Shown piece after piece: positions 1-11,241 of a DNA stretch of 64,000 bases. Both the position numbers and the translations under genes were made by a program. The notes under the pieces were generated by a model. The model searched no databases. It was not told the DNA's origin and saw only the letters and a program-made list of their open reading frames with translations. The DNA comes from Bacillaceae bacterium JMAK1 (lineage in GTDB: Bacteria; Bacillota; Bacilli; Bacillales; Marinococcaceae), in the NCBI GenBank assembly GCA_012970285.1, contig JIBW01000002.1:1178001-1242000 (forward strand), in the 5' to 3' direction. The first letter of the stretch is position 1. Every line of letters starts with the position of its first letter.

Positions 1-690
1 CCTGCTAAAATGTAAGCCTCGATCAATAAGCATTCCATGAATATCATCTTCATTCACATCAACTGGAATCCCAGCTTCATGTAAATGGCGTCCAATTTCT
101 TTTCCAACTTCAACAATGTTTTGCTCAGTCGCGTAGTTCTCATCACCGCTATACGGATGAAACGCTTCTCGGTTGTGTGTATGAACGATGTGTACAATCG
201 CATCTTCATGAGAAAGTGAAGGTCTTCCTTCTTCATTTTCTTCCTCTATTTCTTGATCAACAAAAGCATCAGGAGGTGGCGAAGATTCGATCGACATCGT
301 CGTTAAGTCTGTCCCTTCCCCTGCAACGACAATATTGTCGTCAAACACTTGGAATCCGGGAAGTTCCCGTCCTAAAAACGTTCTTGGATCTTCTAAATTT
401 ACTTGGGTTGCTAATTCTAAAGCGACGCTTGATAGACTCGGTGTACTCGTCTCTGGTGCAACGTCTAGGTAATGTCGATTTTCAGTACCGATTACGTGGA
501 TAAATAGTTCACTTTGCAATGTTGACGTAAAATCGTGAACGGCAGTTGAAGCAAATCGGCTATAGTTTCCTGCCGTTGTTAACATCGCAATAACAACAAA
601 GGAAATGATTACAAACGCGATCACTGTAATAACAAGTGACTGTATCTGTATTTTCGAAACTGTAATGACGTGTGAATGATGGTAACGCAA
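1..690 (-). CDS. spoIIP: Stage II sporulation protein P, 3'-truncated by window edge
   Basis: SpoIIP is the peptidoglycan amidase/endopeptidase of the SpoIIDMP engulfment machine and acts at the septum of the mother cell. The 230 visible codons show a short basic N-terminus, one membrane segment (about residues 15-38), a low-complexity acidic linker (about 140-160) and the start of the catalytic domain, with the metal-ligand motif HTHNRE at 170-175. The C-terminal half lies left of base 1. I place the start at a TTG codon (690-688): a GGGGGAG ribosome site sits just upstream, and no ATG would keep the hydrophobic N-terminus. It lies next to gpr in the same orientation, as in Bacillus subtilis. 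No promoter could be defined. Confidence 0.93.
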   Translation of the reverse strand, partial: MRYHHSHVITVSKIQIQSLVITVIAFVIISFVVIAMLTTAGNYSRFASTAVHDFTSTLQSELFIHVIGTENRHYLDVAPETSTPSLSSVALELATQVNLEDPRTFLGRELPGFQVFDDNIVVAGEGTDLTTMSIESSPPPDAFVDQEIEEENEEGRPSLSHEDAIVHIVHTHNREAFHPYSGDENYATEQNIVEVGKEIGRHLHEAGIPVDVNEDDIHGMLIDRGLHFSR

Positions 691-764
691 GAGCACTCCC
701 CCTTACGCTACCATTCTATGAGCGTGTCGAACGAACAGAACTAAAACTTGTACATTTACTAGAA

Positions 765-1865
765 TTAATTGTGTGTATAGTGACCACTGTTCTCGTCGGT
801 GACCGCTTCGTGTAAGGCAATGTTCAATCCTTCTGCAAGCACATTAGCCATATCATCCATAAACGTATCAACCTCTTTCGGCGTTACCATTAAGTTATGA
901 CCTAGCGGATTGAGCACCTCTTGAATAAGCTGACGCTTATCTGCTTCTGGTAGTTTCCCGACAATGCCAAAGTATTGTTCCCGCTCTTCTTCACCTAGTT
1001 GATCTTCATCGGTTAGTTTCTTCCGCTCCCCAAATGCCATGCCACTCGGGACAAGTGAAGAGGACGGTTTATCTTGGTCTTTTATTTCTCTACCAAAATG
1101 CTTGAAAAGGAAATCAATCGTATCACTCGTAATCGAAACCGCATCTACGACGGTTGGAATTCCAATTGCAATGACGGGCACATGAATGGTTTCTTCGTTA
1201 ATTTTTTTGCGAGCATTTTGAACACCTGAACCTGGATGGATCCCTGTATCTGAAATTTGCACAGTTGCATTCACCCGCTCAATGGAACGAGCTGCTAGTG
1301 CATCGATGGCAATCACAAAGTCAGGCTTGACCTTTTCAACTGTACCGTAGATGATTTCAGATGTTTCAATACCAGTCACACCCATTACGCCAGGTGCAAT
1401 CGCGGCAACCGAACGGTAACCATCACTTGCTTCTTTATGACCAAGCTCTAATAGATGTCTTGTAATTAACAACTGATCGACCGTTCTTGGACCCAATGCA
1501 TCTGGTGTGACATCACGGTTTCCAAGACCTACGATCAAGCACGTGCTCGTCTTTTTAATTCCAGCTTCATCTAGAAACTTCATCAACTCTCTACTAAATA
1601 CTTTAATAAAATCCCCTTGTAGCTTCGGGTCTTTTTGCCTGATCCCTAACGCTTCTAACGTCAAATACCGACCGGCTTGTTTTCCAGTCATTTCTGCCGC
1701 TTTTTCATCGATCGTTACATTCGTGATGGTAATCTCATCTTCTTCGTGTTCCTCAACGTGGATTCCATCTCGATGACGATTTGGTAAGACATTTTCATCT
1801 TCAACCGCTAAATCTGTTCTACGAAAAAATGTGACTTGGCTATTATCAAATTCTTGCTCAGACAT
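765..1865 (-). CDS. gpr: Germination protease GPR
   Basis: GPR is the aspartic-like endopeptidase (family A25) that degrades small acid-soluble spore proteins during outgrowth. It is made as a zymogen in the forespore and loses a short N-terminal propeptide. The 366-residue product matches the usual length (about 370). The propeptide-mature junction region [10 protein letters not shown] lies near residues 13-22, and a [14 protein letters not shown] stretch typical of the family follows about 100 residues later. I chose the ATG at 1865 because GAGGTGG lies 8 bases upstream; an in-frame GTG 12 bases earlier overlaps that ribosome site. It precedes spoIIP on the same strand. A forespore promoter is expected, but I could not identify one convincingly. 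Confidence 0.95.
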   Translation of the reverse strand: MSEQEFDNSQVTFFRRTDLAVEDENVLPNRHRDGIHVEEHEEDEITITNVTIDEKAAEMTGKQAGRYLTLEALGIRQKDPKLQGDFIKVFSRELMKFLDEAGIKKTSTCLIVGLGNRDVTPDALGPRTVDQLLITRHLLELGHKEASDGYRSVAAIAPGVMGVTGIETSEIIYGTVEKVKPDFVIAIDALAARSIERVNATVQISDTGIHPGSGVQNARKKINEETIHVPVIAIGIPTVVDAVSITSDTIDFLFKHFGREIKDQDKPSSSLVPSGMAFGERKKLTDEDQLGEEEREQYFGIVGKLPEADKRQLIQEVLNPLGHNLMVTPKEVDTFMDDMANVLAEGLNIALHEAVTDENSGHYTHN

Positions 1866-1939
1866 GTCGCTATCCACCTCAACTTCATCAAATGTATTTT
1901 TAGGCTTTCCTAGTCACTATTTTTTATCCGAAGATCAGC

Positions 1940-1968
1940 TTGCATCAGTCGGTTGGATTTGGTACAAT
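1940..1968 (+). promoter_or_regulatory. Vegetative promoter of rpsT
   Basis: TTGCAT at 1940-1945 and TACAAT at 1963-1968 are separated by exactly 17 bases. TGG directly before the -10 makes it an extended -10. It points at rpsT, with a leader of about 80 bases. Confidence 0.65.
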
Positions 1969-2053
1969 TCATCTGTCATACATTGGATACATGCGATGAT
2001 TCTATATAAACGTATTAATCTGGAGCATGAAGTAAGTTGGGGAGGTGAATGAC

Positions 2054-2320
2054 TTGGCTAATATTAAATCAGCAAAGAAACGTATTCTTGTTAACGAACA
2101 AAAGCGCGTAAAGAACCAAGCGTTTAAGTCTGCGATGCGTACAACAATCAAAGAATTCGATAAGAAAATCGATTCTAACGATGTTGAAGGTGCAAAAGCA
2201 GTATTCTTACTCGCTGAGCAAAAAGTAGACAAAGCTGCGAACAAAGGGCTTATTCATAAGAACAAAGCTGCTCGCAAAAAGTCTCAAATGGAGCGTAAAC
2301 TAAACGCTGTTGCTAAATAA
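2054..2320 (+). CDS. rpsT: Ribosomal protein S20
   Basis: S20 binds 16S rRNA early in assembly of the small ribosomal subunit. The start is a TTG at 2054, giving the canonical N-terminus MANIKSAKKR; the strong GGGGAGGTGA ribosome site at 2039-2048 lies just before it. An in-frame GTG at 2045 is part of that site and is not the start. The 88-residue, lysine/arginine-rich product has the usual S20 length and ends VAK. It is a single-gene unit with its own promoter upstream and a terminator downstream, convergent with holA. A non-AUG start is common for S20 genes and fits autogenous translational control (family knowledge). Confidence 0.96.
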   Translation: MANIKSAKKRILVNEQKRVKNQAFKSAMRTTIKEFDKKIDSNDVEGAKAVFLLAEQKVDKAANKGLIHKNKAARKKSQMERKLNAVAK

Positions 2321-2324
2321 TGAT

Positions 2325-2349
2325 AACGACTCTAGCGAGTCGTTTTATT
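2325..2349 (+). terminator. Intrinsic terminator of rpsT
   Basis: A perfect 8-bp stem, AACGACTC (2325-2332) with GAGTCGTT (2337-2344), has a TAGC loop and is followed by TTATTA. It starts four bases after the stop codon. Confidence 0.75.
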
Positions 2350-2353
2350 ACTT

Positions 2354-2387
2354 AAAAGACCTCTGAACGAAGTTCAGAGGTCTTTTT
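2354..2387. terminator. Bidirectional terminator between rpsT and holA
   Basis: A perfect 13-bp stem (2356-2368 with 2372-2384) has a three-base loop. The plus strand continues with a T run, and the minus strand ends in TTTTAAG, so it can stop both convergent genes. Confidence 0.85.
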
Positions 2388-3427
2388 TACGCTTTGTGTA
2401 ATTGTTGACTAAGTCTCGCAATGTAGGTAACCATCGCGGTTTCTTTATCAGCGTAGCCCGTTTTCATCTTGTAATCGACTTCTGCTAAAGAAGATAGTGT
2501 CTCGTAAAGTGCGCGGGGATTTAGCCCTGTCGTCTTCCTACGAATCTTACCGACAACAAAAGGTGGTATGCCTAAAACTTGAGCCATCTTTTGTTGAGAG
2601 TACCCTCGTTCTTCCATATCAATAATCAGACTCATCATCCGTAGTTGGCGTCCAATTAATGCAACGAGCTTAATCGGCTCTTCCCCTTGAAAGACGAGAT
2701 CTTGATACATCATTAGTGCTCGTTCAGCTTGACCGCTTGAAATCGCATCGATTAATGTAAATACGTTATCTTCCAAGCTTTTTGAGACGAGTTCATTGAC
2801 GGTATCTTTCGTAATGGTGCCACCAGGTCCTACGTATAACGCTAACTTCTCAATCTCAGTTTTTCTTGCTTGTAAATCTGGTGTAGTCACTTCAAGGAAT
2901 AACGTAATCGCCTCGTCTAAAAATGACACATCATATTGCTTCGCTTGTGAATTTACGAACCGTTCCAATTCCGTACCGGCAAGCGGTGCAGCTTGTACAA
3001 CGGTTGCATGCTTCTTTAGCTTTTTTACGATTTTCTTTCGTTCATCTAACTTTTCAGCTTCGACTGTAAAAATGACATAATCATGTTCTTGCAGTTCCTT
3101 ATCTAAGTACCGTTCAAATTGGCGTAGATCATGTTCAGCGCTATCTTTACGCTTTTGACCCGTTAACAAAAATGCATGTTTCATGACGATGACTTTTTCC
3201 GTACCGAAAAAAGATGGTGTTTCAACATCTTCTAATCCGACTTGAATTGCTGTGTCGCGTAAATCATATTGGGATAAGTTGAATTCTGCATCGTCTTCAC
3301 TTAACACCTGTTTGACAATCGATTGTGTAAGATCATCAATCATATACGTTTCCATTCCATAAATTAAATAGACTCGACTTAAGTTGCCTCGGTCAATGTC
3401 CTTTTTTGCTTCTATGTAAGAATTCAT
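2387..3427 (-). CDS. holA: DNA polymerase III delta subunit
   Basis: The delta subunit (YqeN in B. subtilis) opens the sliding clamp as part of the clamp loader. The 346-residue product has the family length. Near the N-terminus it has VYLIYGMETYMID, the degenerate nucleotide-binding loop of delta, which lacks a real Walker A lysine. The C-terminal helical collar region contains the repeated MMYQDLVFQGEEP and LIGRQLRMM stretches typical of delta. It sits between rpsT and yqzM exactly as in Bacillus, on the opposite strand from both. The stop codon touches the bidirectional terminator at 2354-2387. Confidence 0.93.
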   Translation of the reverse strand: MNSYIEAKKDIDRGNLSRVYLIYGMETYMIDDLTQSIVKQVLSEDDAEFNLSQYDLRDTAIQVGLEDVETPSFFGTEKVIVMKHAFLLTGQKRKDSAEHDLRQFERYLDKELQEHDYVIFTVEAEKLDERKKIVKKLKKHATVVQAAPLAGTELERFVNSQAKQYDVSFLDEAITLFLEVTTPDLQARKTEIEKLALYVGPGGTITKDTVNELVSKSLEDNVFTLIDAISSGQAERALMMYQDLVFQGEEPIKLVALIGRQLRMMSLIIDMEERGYSQQKMAQVLGIPPFVVGKIRRKTTGLNPRALYETLSSLAEVDYKMKTGYADKETAMVTYIARLSQQLHKA

Positions 3428-3773
3428 GATCTCACTCTTTCATGCATACACTTTGTGTATTCGTTTCATCATATCTATTGTATCACCGATTATGTATTTT
3501 AAGAAATGGGAGAAGCAGTATAGATTTCTCTACACTGCCTCAATTTATATGAACGCTTGCCAGAGAGACCTAGGAACTGTCCGGCAAACGGTAATCATGA
3601 AGAACTTCTGCTTTTATCGTATCCTATGCCATCGTTCTTTATGGGTGACAACTCTTAACAAAAGTGAGAAATCACACTTCATATCCCTTAAAAAACTAAG
3701 GTATTTTTATGACAAGAGTAGATTTTTTTTCATGCTTGTCTTATACTTGACGATGAATGAGGAGGGTCACGAC

Positions 3774-3914
3774 ATGCATAACGATTTTGAAAAAGAAGTT
3801 CAAAGTAAACGTAACGATTTCAACGACGCGATCGTTGGAGTGGCTGTTTCCTTCGGCTTTTTCGCAACGATTTTTGTCATTGGAGTCATCATTGAGTTCG
3901 CAAGTAGAATGTAG
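3774..3914 (+). CDS. yqzM: Small membrane protein YqzM
   Basis: This 46-residue protein has a charged N-terminus (residues 1-17, containing VQSKRND) and one hydrophobic segment (about 21-42). It matches YqzM of Bacillus, a small membrane protein of unknown role that lies between comEC and holA. The start is the ATG at 3774 with GAGGAGGG about 6 bases upstream. A longer open frame runs from 3426, but its first 115 codons look like noncoding intergenic sequence. A terminator follows immediately. Confidence 0.85.
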   Translation: MHNDFEKEVQSKRNDFNDAIVGVAVSFGFFATIFVIGVIIEFASRM

Positions 3915-3919
3915 TACTT

Positions 3920-3957
3920 AAAAAAGACCTTCCTATTATTAAGAAGGTCTTTTTTTA
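3920..3957. terminator. Terminator between yqzM and comEC
   Basis: AAAGACCTTC (3923-3932) pairs with GAAGGTCTTT (3943-3952) around a 10-base loop. An A run on the left and a T run on the right make it usable in both directions; the comEC stop codon lies in the T run. Confidence 0.8.
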
Positions 3958-6297
3958 ATGCGCCGAACTTTTTTTGACTTCCATTCGCCATGAATGACCG
4001 TCGTGTATAAAACGAATGGCGCCGTTTTCATGAGTGCCTACGACCTGGACATCGTGCCTTCGAAATGTTTCAACAACGTCAGGATGAGGGTGATTAAAGC
4101 GATTATTTTCACCTGCTGTGATTACCGCTACATTTGGCCTAATATGAGTAATAAACGCATCGGTTGACGACGTACGACTACCATGATGCCCAGCTTTTAA
4201 TACATCTACTTGCAATGATGGATACTCCCCTATGAGCTCTTGCTCACCACCTTCTTCGAGGTCTCCAGTAAACAACCAACGAAGTCCCCCGATCTCGACG
4301 TATAATACGAGTGAATGATCGTTCTTATTGTCGACGGTTCCAGTTGTTTTCTCTGGATGAAGCACGTGAAACTGGGCATTCGATGTATCAATAAGATCGC
4401 CTCTCGATTGGAGCTTAATCGTCGCTCCTCGCTCAAGTGCGCGGGTAAGTAACCGCTGTTCCACTTCACCTTCTATCTCTAAACGAGGATAAATGATTGT
4501 CTTAACATTAAATTGCTCTACGATTTCAAACAAGCCACCAACATGATCATAATCCGCATGTGTTGCAATGACATAGTCTAATGTCTTGATGCCTCTTGCT
4601 TTCAAATAAGGCGCCACACTCTGCCTCCCTGGATCAGGTGCAACTTTCCTTCGTTCCCACTCTTCTGTCGGAATCGGCAAATAGCCACCAGCGTCAATTA
4701 GAAATGTTCCTTCACGCCTCGGAAGTTCAATAAGAATGCTATCTCCTTGCCCAACATCAATAAACGTTATGACCGTCTCTTTACTAAAATACGGAGAATA
4801 CAGTGGATAAAGTAAACTACTGACATAGACAACTGTCACAATCATTAGCAGCTTTCGTTTTTTACGTATTAGTAGAATGAGCATAATCGTCGTCAAAACA
4901 AGCAACAAAAACACCCAAAGCTTTGACGCCTCGCCAAACGACGTCCATCCTGTTGGCCACTGTTGTACCGAGACAAACAGACGATGAATGAGCTGGAGCA
5001 CCTGTTCTAATACGTGATCACCAAAAACCACTAAAGGTTCCGAAAAAAAGGACACTAAAAACAAACACCATAAAACAGGCAGTAAAAAGACCGATACAAA
5101 CGGTACATAAATGATATTTAGTAGTAGACTCCATAAGGAATACGTATGGAAATAATAAACGATGATTGGAAATGAAAAAAGTTGAGTGAGGACACAAATA
5201 AAGAGTGATTGCAGCATTTTCGTTCGAAGTTGTTGCATGTACTGTATGGATAAAATAATTGAGAAAGTTAATATAAACGACAACTGAAATCCAACATGAA
5301 AAAGATAATAAGGGTTTATGATTAACATTGCACAGGCAGCAAAGCTCAAATTCTGAACAGAAAATGCTCGCCAATGCAAACGAATCGCCAGAAAAACGAT
5401 CATGCTCATCGTTACGGCACGAATCACCGAAGGCGCTCCTCCAGCAAGCACAGCATACACCGGCAACAATAAGAGTAAGATTTCAGCCGATCGCTCTTTC
5501 GTCACCCCGCTTCGTTTCAGCAAATAGTAAATCATCCCACTGACAATGCCTACGTGTAGCCCAGAGATGGCGAGCAAATGTATGATTCCGAGATCTTGAT
5601 ATGCGATTAGTACATCGTGTTCGATAAATGAGCGATCACCGAATAAAAGCGCGGTCATTACTCCGCTTACGTGTTCACTATACTGGTGATCAATCACGTT
5701 AAGAGCATCTAATCGCCATTCGTGAATACGGTGCAAACCGAAGATGTCCGCACGTTCCTCACAGCTCATTTCCTCACTCGTTGACGAGAGGGTCCAGTGG
5801 ATACCTTGCAAGTAAAGGTATTCTCTATAATCAAATCCATGAAAGTTGCGGGTCGCCCTTGGTGGTATGAGTTCTCCACTAATCGTACAAATCTCGCCTA
5901 CTATTTTATTGTGAAGGGTTTGTTGATCTTCCATTGAGTCAATTCGTAAGCGCACCACAACCCGTTCGTTTTCTTCTAGCGTCTTCGCTTGGAAAGTTGC
6001 AAGATTTCCGTCTACCTGAACGAGCGTCATTAACTCAACTTGGAATTGTTGCGTAGCTTCACTTAACTGCGTTTCGTTACGTTCATCAAAATGAAGAGTA
6101 TACATATACATAAGCAGAAAACTACTAATAGTAGAGATGATCAGTGCCGGGGTTAATTTAGGTAAGTAGTAAAAGAACAAAAGGAGTGCACCTAGCAACA
6201 AGACGATTGCGCTTTGTGCACTCATGAATACGAGGAGTATAGCAACAATAATTGCAATGCTACACGGAAGCGTATGACGAAGAAGTGTCGTTAACAA
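3955..6297 (-). CDS. comEC: DNA uptake channel ComEC
   Basis: ComEC forms the membrane channel through which one DNA strand enters during natural transformation. The 780-residue protein is of family length. It has N-terminal membrane helices and a DUF4131-type extracytoplasmic domain, then the multi-helix Competence core (about residues 230-500, with LLAISGLHVGI), then a metallo-beta-lactamase-like domain with THADYDHVGG (about 580) and GDLEEGGE. The start is TTG (6297-6295), which abuts the TAA stop of the upstream gene; the ribosome site GAGGTG lies inside that gene, so translation is probably coupled. Unusually, metY and an oligopeptide-binding gene lie between it and comEA, and comEB is absent. 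Confidence 0.93.
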   Translation of the reverse strand: MLTTLLRHTLPCSIAIIVAILLVFMSAQSAIVLLLGALLLFFYYLPKLTPALIISTISSFLLMYMYTLHFDERNETQLSEATQQFQVELMTLVQVDGNLATFQAKTLEENERVVVRLRIDSMEDQQTLHNKIVGEICTISGELIPPRATRNFHGFDYREYLYLQGIHWTLSSTSEEMSCEERADIFGLHRIHEWRLDALNVIDHQYSEHVSGVMTALLFGDRSFIEHDVLIAYQDLGIIHLLAISGLHVGIVSGMIYYLLKRSGVTKERSAEILLLLLPVYAVLAGGAPSVIRAVTMSMIVFLAIRLHWRAFSVQNLSFAACAMLIINPYYLFHVGFQLSFILTFSIILSIQYMQQLRTKMLQSLFICVLTQLFSFPIIVYYFHTYSLWSLLLNIIYVPFVSVFLLPVLWCLFLVSFFSEPLVVFGDHVLEQVLQLIHRLFVSVQQWPTGWTSFGEASKLWVFLLLVLTTIMLILLIRKKRKLLMIVTVVYVSSLLYPLYSPYFSKETVITFIDVGQGDSILIELPRREGTFLIDAGGYLPIPTEEWERRKVAPDPGRQSVAPYLKARGIKTLDYVIATHADYDHVGGLFEIVEQFNVKTIIYPRLEIEGEVEQRLLTRALERGATIKLQSRGDLIDTSNAQFHVLHPEKTTGTVDNKNDHSLVLYVEIGGLRWLFTGDLEEGGEQELIGEYPSLQVDVLKAGHHGSRTSSTDAFITHIRPNVAVITAGENNRFNHPHPDVVETFRRHDVQVVGTHENGAIRFIHDGHSWRMEVKKSSAH

Positions 6298-7581
<1,284 letters not shown>

Positions 7582-7640
7582 TCACTCCAATAAGTACCTC
7601 AAGGACCTAGAATGAACTAGATCCAAAAGGAAAGTTTTTA

Positions 7641-9269
7641 TTAATACGAGCTGTCTCCAGCTTCTTCACTAATCGAAATTTGCCAGAATGGGAATTGACC
7701 GTTCGGGTAGTGAATAAAGTCATTCACAGAGTCGGCAACCCCAACTACATAGTCAGTGTGCAACGTATAGATCATTGGCGCTTCATCAGCTAGAATTTGT
7801 TGTGCTTGTTGATAGAGTTCTTGTCTAGCATCTTCATCCATCTCTTCACGAGCAGCGTCTAAAAGCTCATCAAGTTCATCGTTTTCGAAGAACGTCTGGT
7901 TTCCATTGGCACCTACGTTATCTGAGTGGAACAATGGGTGTAGTCCATTATCAGCATCTCCAGATGAAATTGACCATCCGAGAATAAACATTTCAGTATC
8001 ACCACTATCAACGCGGTCTAAGTACGCGCCCCACTCCATTTGCTCAATTGAAATATCAATGCCTAACTCACCAAACTGGTCTTGCGCGAGCTCTGCAATT
8101 TGAACACGCATCGGGTTTGCATCATTCGTGATTAACGTAGCAGAGAATCCATCTTCATAACCTGCCTCTGCTAATAGTTCTGCTGCTTGCTCAGGATCAT
8201 ACGTAAGACCTTCAACGTCTGCACTTGCACCGTTTACGATGTCATTTAACGGATTCGTTGCAACCTGTCCATACCCTTCATATAACCCTTCAACAATTGC
8301 TTCACTATCAAGTGCCATCGAAAGCGCTTGACGAACGAGTGGATCATCAAATGGTTCTACCGAGGTATTAAAGCCAATATAATCAATCCCAAAACCTTCT
8401 TGCGTAACAACTTCAACGTTGTCTAACGATTCAATTCTACCAACATTCGCTGGTTCAATTTGTTGCATAAAATGCGCTTCGCCTTGCTCGATCATTGCCA
8501 TTCTTGTTGATTGCTCAGGAACGACTTTGAGTGTGACATTATCCAAGATCGCACTGTCACCCCAATAGTCTTCATAGCGGGCAAGTACAATTTCATTTCC
8601 TTGCTCCCAATTTTCAAGCTCGAAAGGACCTGTCCCTACAGGATTTACCGTAATGTTCTCATCAGCTTCGATAGAGTCTGGGCTAATAATTCCCGCAGAA
8701 CCGTGGGCCAAGTGAGGGATTAACGGTGCAAAAGGCTCATCTGTTGTAATTTGTACGGTAAATTCATCAACCGCCTCTACAGATTCAACAGGCTCAAACA
8801 ATGATGCACGTGGTGATGCAGTCTCAGGATCTAAGAATCGATCGAAATTTGTGACAACGGCATCTGCATTAAATTCCGCTCCATCATGGAACGTGATTCC
8901 TTCTCGTAAGTAAAATTCCCACGTTAAGTCATCAATTTGCTCATATGATTCAGCAAGGACTGGTTGAAGTTCCATATCCTCATCGAACATGATTAAATTT
9001 TCGTACAAATTAAGCGTTACGATGTGAGATGGTACATCTGTAATTTGGTGTGGGTCTAGAGTAACTGCGTCAGCGGGCATCGCCAAAACAAAGTTACCAC
9101 CTTCTCCACCTGTAGCCTCTCCATCTTCTTCAGCCTCTTCTGAATCTTCAGTCGAAGTAGAATCAGTTTCAGTACCTTCATTTTCTCCTTCAGTTGGATC
9201 TGAACTACACGCAACAAGTGCAATACTTGCAACCGCAAGTGGTACAAAAGATCGCTTAACCTTCTTCAT
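7641..9269 (-). CDS. Peptide/nickel ABC transporter substrate-binding lipoprotein
   Basis: This is a family 5 extracellular solute-binding protein (OppA/DppA type) that delivers oligopeptides to an ABC importer on the outer face of the membrane. It has a signal peptide with the lipobox LVAC, then an exceptionally acidic Glu/Asp/Ser/Thr/Gly linker of about 45 residues, then the mature domain starting near FVLAMPADAVTLDPHQ. GTGPFELENW and the late GQFPFW region are typical of the family. I choose the ATG at 9269 (MKKVKRS), 9 bases after GGGGG; an in-frame TTG at 9287 lies in the ribosome site. No permease or ATPase genes accompany it, so it is an orphan binding protein inserted in the comE locus. 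The acidic linker fits surface proteins of alkaliphiles. Confidence 0.88.
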   Translation of the reverse strand: MKKVKRSFVPLAVASIALVACSSDPTEGENEGTETDSTSTEDSEEAEEDGEATGGEGGNFVLAMPADAVTLDPHQITDVPSHIVTLNLYENLIMFDEDMELQPVLAESYEQIDDLTWEFYLREGITFHDGAEFNADAVVTNFDRFLDPETASPRASLFEPVESVEAVDEFTVQITTDEPFAPLIPHLAHGSAGIISPDSIEADENITVNPVGTGPFELENWEQGNEIVLARYEDYWGDSAILDNVTLKVVPEQSTRMAMIEQGEAHFMQQIEPANVGRIESLDNVEVVTQEGFGIDYIGFNTSVEPFDDPLVRQALSMALDSEAIVEGLYEGYGQVATNPLNDIVNGASADVEGLTYDPEQAAELLAEAGYEDGFSATLITNDANPMRVQIAELAQDQFGELGIDISIEQMEWGAYLDRVDSGDTEMFILGWSISSGDADNGLHPLFHSDNVGANGNQTFFENDELDELLDAAREEMDEDARQELYQQAQQILADEAPMIYTLHTDYVVGVADSVNDFIHYPNGQFPFWQISISEEAGDSSY

Positions 9270-9357
9270 ATCTATATCCCCCTTCAATGCGATGTTCTGA
9301 TTGTAATATAGTAAATCTCGAAAAACAATGACTATTTATAGATTCGTCAAATAATTA

Positions 9358-10029
<672 letters not shown>

Positions 10030-10052
10030 TTAAATAAGGAAGGGGTATACGA

Positions 10053-10097
10053 AGAAAAGACTGTAGATACTTGTAAAAAGTATACTACAGCCTTGTT
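10053..10097 (-). terminator. Terminator of the yqeG-yqeM operon
   Basis: On the minus strand, just after the yqeM stop, a GGCTGTAG-ATACTT stem pairs with AAGTAT-CTACAGTC and is followed by TTTTCTT. It closes the long housekeeping operon upstream of comEA. Confidence 0.7.
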
Positions 10098-10886
10098 TTA
10101 TTGATCAATTTGTTTTTTTGCAATGAAAAAGATACGCTCATCTTGATCACTTGCACGTTCATGATTAAAATCTGCAACTACACTAACTTCTGTAAAACCG
10201 GCTTCTTCTAACCAAGTACTATATGTCTCAATTGAAAAGCTCCGTTGTGTATGAAGCTCGTCATAACGTTTATATAGACCCGTTGAGGTTTCTTCAAAAA
10301 ATGATAATTCATGCTCTACAGCCCCATGAACATCTTCGATTGCAAAACTGTTCCAAATCAAACTTTGTGCAGGATCGTTATCGCCATAAGAAAAGCCAGG
10401 AAACTCTTCTGTCATTTTTAGAATGGAATGAACATCAAACAGTAACAATCCATCGTGATTTAAATGCTCATAAAATTTCTGTAACGCTTGTTGTACATCT
10501 TGCTCTTCAATTACATAATTTAAGGAGTCACATAAAACCGTAATCACATCGTAGGTTTGTGGCATTGATAGCTCAGCCATATTCTGACATGACAATTGCG
10601 GCACTTGATTCGTATCACGACGAATCTTCGAATCAGCAATCGCTAGCATCTCCTCTGACACATCTACGCCTGTTGCATCGTGACCATCTTGCATCATAAG
10701 CGACATAAATGTCCCAGTGCCACAGCCAACGTCTAAAATTGACTGCGTTCCCGTTTTTTGTTCAATGCGTAACCGCTCATCGACCCACTTTTTCCAACGT
10801 GCATATGGCGCTTCACTCATTAAGAAATCATAATAACTCGCACCTTCGCGGTACACTGGCGACCACTCCTTATACGAGCATCTCAC
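10098..10886 (-). CDS. yqeM: SAM-dependent methyltransferase YqeM
   Basis: This is a class I methyltransferase. Motif I is the glycine-rich ILDVGCGTGTFMSLM (about residues 50-63), followed by the acidic VDVSEEM that contacts the adenosine part of SAM. The substrate is unknown, as for B. subtilis YqeM. The 262-residue product has the length of its orthologues. The gene starts 17 bases before the rsfS stop, so the two are coupled. In B. subtilis the divergent gene comER follows; it is missing here. Confidence 0.88.
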   Translation of the reverse strand: MRCSYKEWSPVYREGASYYDFLMSEAPYARWKKWVDERLRIEQKTGTQSILDVGCGTGTFMSLMMQDGHDATGVDVSEEMLAIADSKIRRDTNQVPQLSCQNMAELSMPQTYDVITVLCDSLNYVIEEQDVQQALQKFYEHLNHDGLLLFDVHSILKMTEEFPGFSYGDNDPAQSLIWNSFAIEDVHGAVEHELSFFEETSTGLYKRYDELHTQRSFSIETYSTWLEEAGFTEVSVVADFNHERASDQDERIFFIAKKQIDQ

Positions 10887-11223
10887 TAATCTCTACTTGA
10901 TCAGCTTCGCCCCATAGTTTTTCTATGTTGTAGTACAAGCGGTCTTCCTCGTGGAAAATATGCGCAACTACATCACCAAGATCAACGAGCACCCAACGGC
11001 CTTCTTGATACCCTTCCATGCGCTTCACTTCAGCACCAGCTTTTTCAGCCATAGATTTCACTTCGTTGGCGATTGCCTGAACTTGTTTCACTGACCCTCC
11101 GTGCCCGATGACAAAATAATCGGCAAGGATGGAAATCCCTTTCATGTCCAATGCCATGAGGTTTTGTGCATTTTTACCGTCCGCTGCTTGGATGGCAACC
11201 TTTAACAATTCTTTATTATTCAT
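10870..11223 (-). CDS. rsfS: Ribosomal silencing factor RsfS
   Basis: RsfS (YqeL) binds ribosomal protein L14 and blocks joining of the subunits when nutrients are scarce. The 117-residue protein has the Oligomerisation/Iojap signature ADYFVIGHG near residues 33-41 and YYNIEKLWGEA near the C-terminus. It lies between yqeK and yqeM as in Bacillus and overlaps yqeM by 17 bases. Confidence 0.94.
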   Translation of the reverse strand: MNNKELLKVAIQAADGKNAQNLMALDMKGISILADYFVIGHGGSVKQVQAIANEVKSMAEKAGAEVKRMEGYQEGRWVLVDLGDVVAHIFHEEDRLYYNIEKLWGEADQVEISEMLV

Positions 11224-11241
11224 ACGTTCGTAAACGCTCCT

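Noticed and set aside
3426-3773. Upstream extension of the yqzM reading frame (about 115 codons)
   Set aside because: The sequence before 3774 has no ribosome site or family similarity, and yqzM relatives start at the MHNDFEKEVQ equivalent.
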